Origin: Gemmatimonadota bacterium
GTDB lineage: Bacteria; Gemmatimonadota; Gemmatimonadetes; Gemmatimonadales; GWC2-71-9
Reading direction: 5' to 3'
DNA length: 7,604 nucleotides
Assembly: GCA_003221985.1 (NCBI GenBank)
Contig: QHUQ01000235.1
Span: forward strand, 1 to 7,604
Part shown: piece by piece, positions 7,248-7,604 of the stretch
Numbering within the stretch: the first letter of the stretch is position 1
How the letters are laid out: each line of letters begins with the position of its first letter
Position numbers and translations under genes: made by a program
Notes under the pieces: model-generated
Database searches by the model: none
The model's input: the letters and a program-made list of their open reading frames with translations, nothing else
What the model was told of the DNA's origin: nothing

Positions 7248-7603
7248 CAGTCCTCTGCCACCGCACGCACCATATCGGCCAGGCTCACCAGATCTTTCAG
7301 GTCCACCACTTCTGCGGGCGAGTGCGAGTAGCGCAACGGCCAGCCCATCGCGACGTCCACGACGCCGAACTGCGTGAACGTGGAGCCGTCGTTGCCGCCG
7401 TTGGTCGTGCCGATCTGCAGCGCGACGCCGCGGGCGCGGGCGAGCTGTGCCAACGTGTCCACGTCGGCCGGTGGCGTGATGGACGAATTGTCGAGTGCGC
7501 GCGCCACGGCACCCGCTCCCAGGCGCGCGACCGCGAAGTTCTGCAGCTCGAGCGGGGAATCGGCGGAGACGAACGTATCGATGGCGTGCACCCGCCGCGT
7601 GCT
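7244..7603 (-). CDS. M42-type (glutamyl aminopeptidase-like) metallopeptidase, C-terminal part (5' end outside window)
   Basis: The frame is open from the right edge (base 7603) to TGA at 7246-7244, giving 119 residues, about a third of a usual 340-360 residue M42 peptidase. Visible landmarks are VHAIDTFVSADSPLE near the start of the fragment (with a metal-ligand-type Asp in the D-x-P region), ARALDNSSITPP, TNGGNDGSTF (family form GG-T/N-D-x) and GWPLRYSHSPAEVVDLKDL. The His in RYSHSP corresponds to the C-terminal zinc-ligand His of M42 enzymes (commonly RYIHSP). These are cytosolic, usually self-compartmentalising aminopeptidases or deblocking enzymes. The GTG at 7591 is an internal valine. 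It is the first visible gene of the minus-strand operon and is coupled to purH by the GTGA overlap. M42 is favoured over other di-zinc peptidase clans (M20, M28). Confidence 0.75.
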   Translation of the reverse strand, partial: STRRVHAIDTFVSADSPLELQNFAVARLGAGAVARALDNSSITPPADVDTLAQLARARGVALQIGTTNGGNDGSTFTQFGVVDVAMGWPLRYSHSPAEVVDLKDLVSLADMVRAVAEDW

Positions 7604-7604
7604 G

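Overview
The window is a high-GC, almost gap-free bacterial segment with two convergent transcription units. It has a TolC/RND-type efflux system with a lipoprotein adaptor, so the host is Gram-negative. Large DUF2723 (TMEM260-like) membrane proteins carrying a GDNDTFPLW motif, beside purH and an M42-type peptidase, suggest Gemmatimonadota or a related soil/aquatic phylum. That placement is inference from gene content and style; there is no rRNA or marker tree here.

Plus strand, 1-1452: the 3' end of a TolC-family outer-membrane factor gene, then a complete RND periplasmic adaptor (membrane fusion protein) lipoprotein whose start overlaps the preceding stop. No inner-membrane pump follows. 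The adaptor stop overlaps by 4 bp the stop of the gene converging from the other strand.

Minus strand, 7603 down to 1449: a tight four-gene operon, in transcription order: (i) the 3' end of an M42-like metallopeptidase, (ii) purH, overlapping it by 4 bp, (iii) DUF2723 paralogue B, 12 nt on, and (iv) DUF2723 paralogue A, 8 nt on. PurH does the last two steps of IMP synthesis. The DUF2723 proteins are GT-C-type multi-pass membrane proteins that probably glycosylate exported proteins or lipids. The shared operon suggests co-expression rather than one pathway.

The striking part is damage or recoding in three adjacent genes. Both DUF2723 paralogues carry a -1 frame change at the same aligned residue, just after a conserved ATN..MG.LV.P motif. 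In copy A this point coincides with an in-phase X XXY YYZ heptamer (G GGC CCG); copy B has none. PurH lacks about 50 residues at the entry to its AICAR transformylase domain, including the RYGENPHQ and GKxLSYNN motifs, yet stays in frame. These may be true biology (recoding, split proteins, operon decay) or assembly errors in GC-rich stretches; raw-read inspection would separate the two. No tRNA, rRNA, CRISPR array, IS element or clear terminator was seen, and there is no gene-free stretch longer than about 12 bases.
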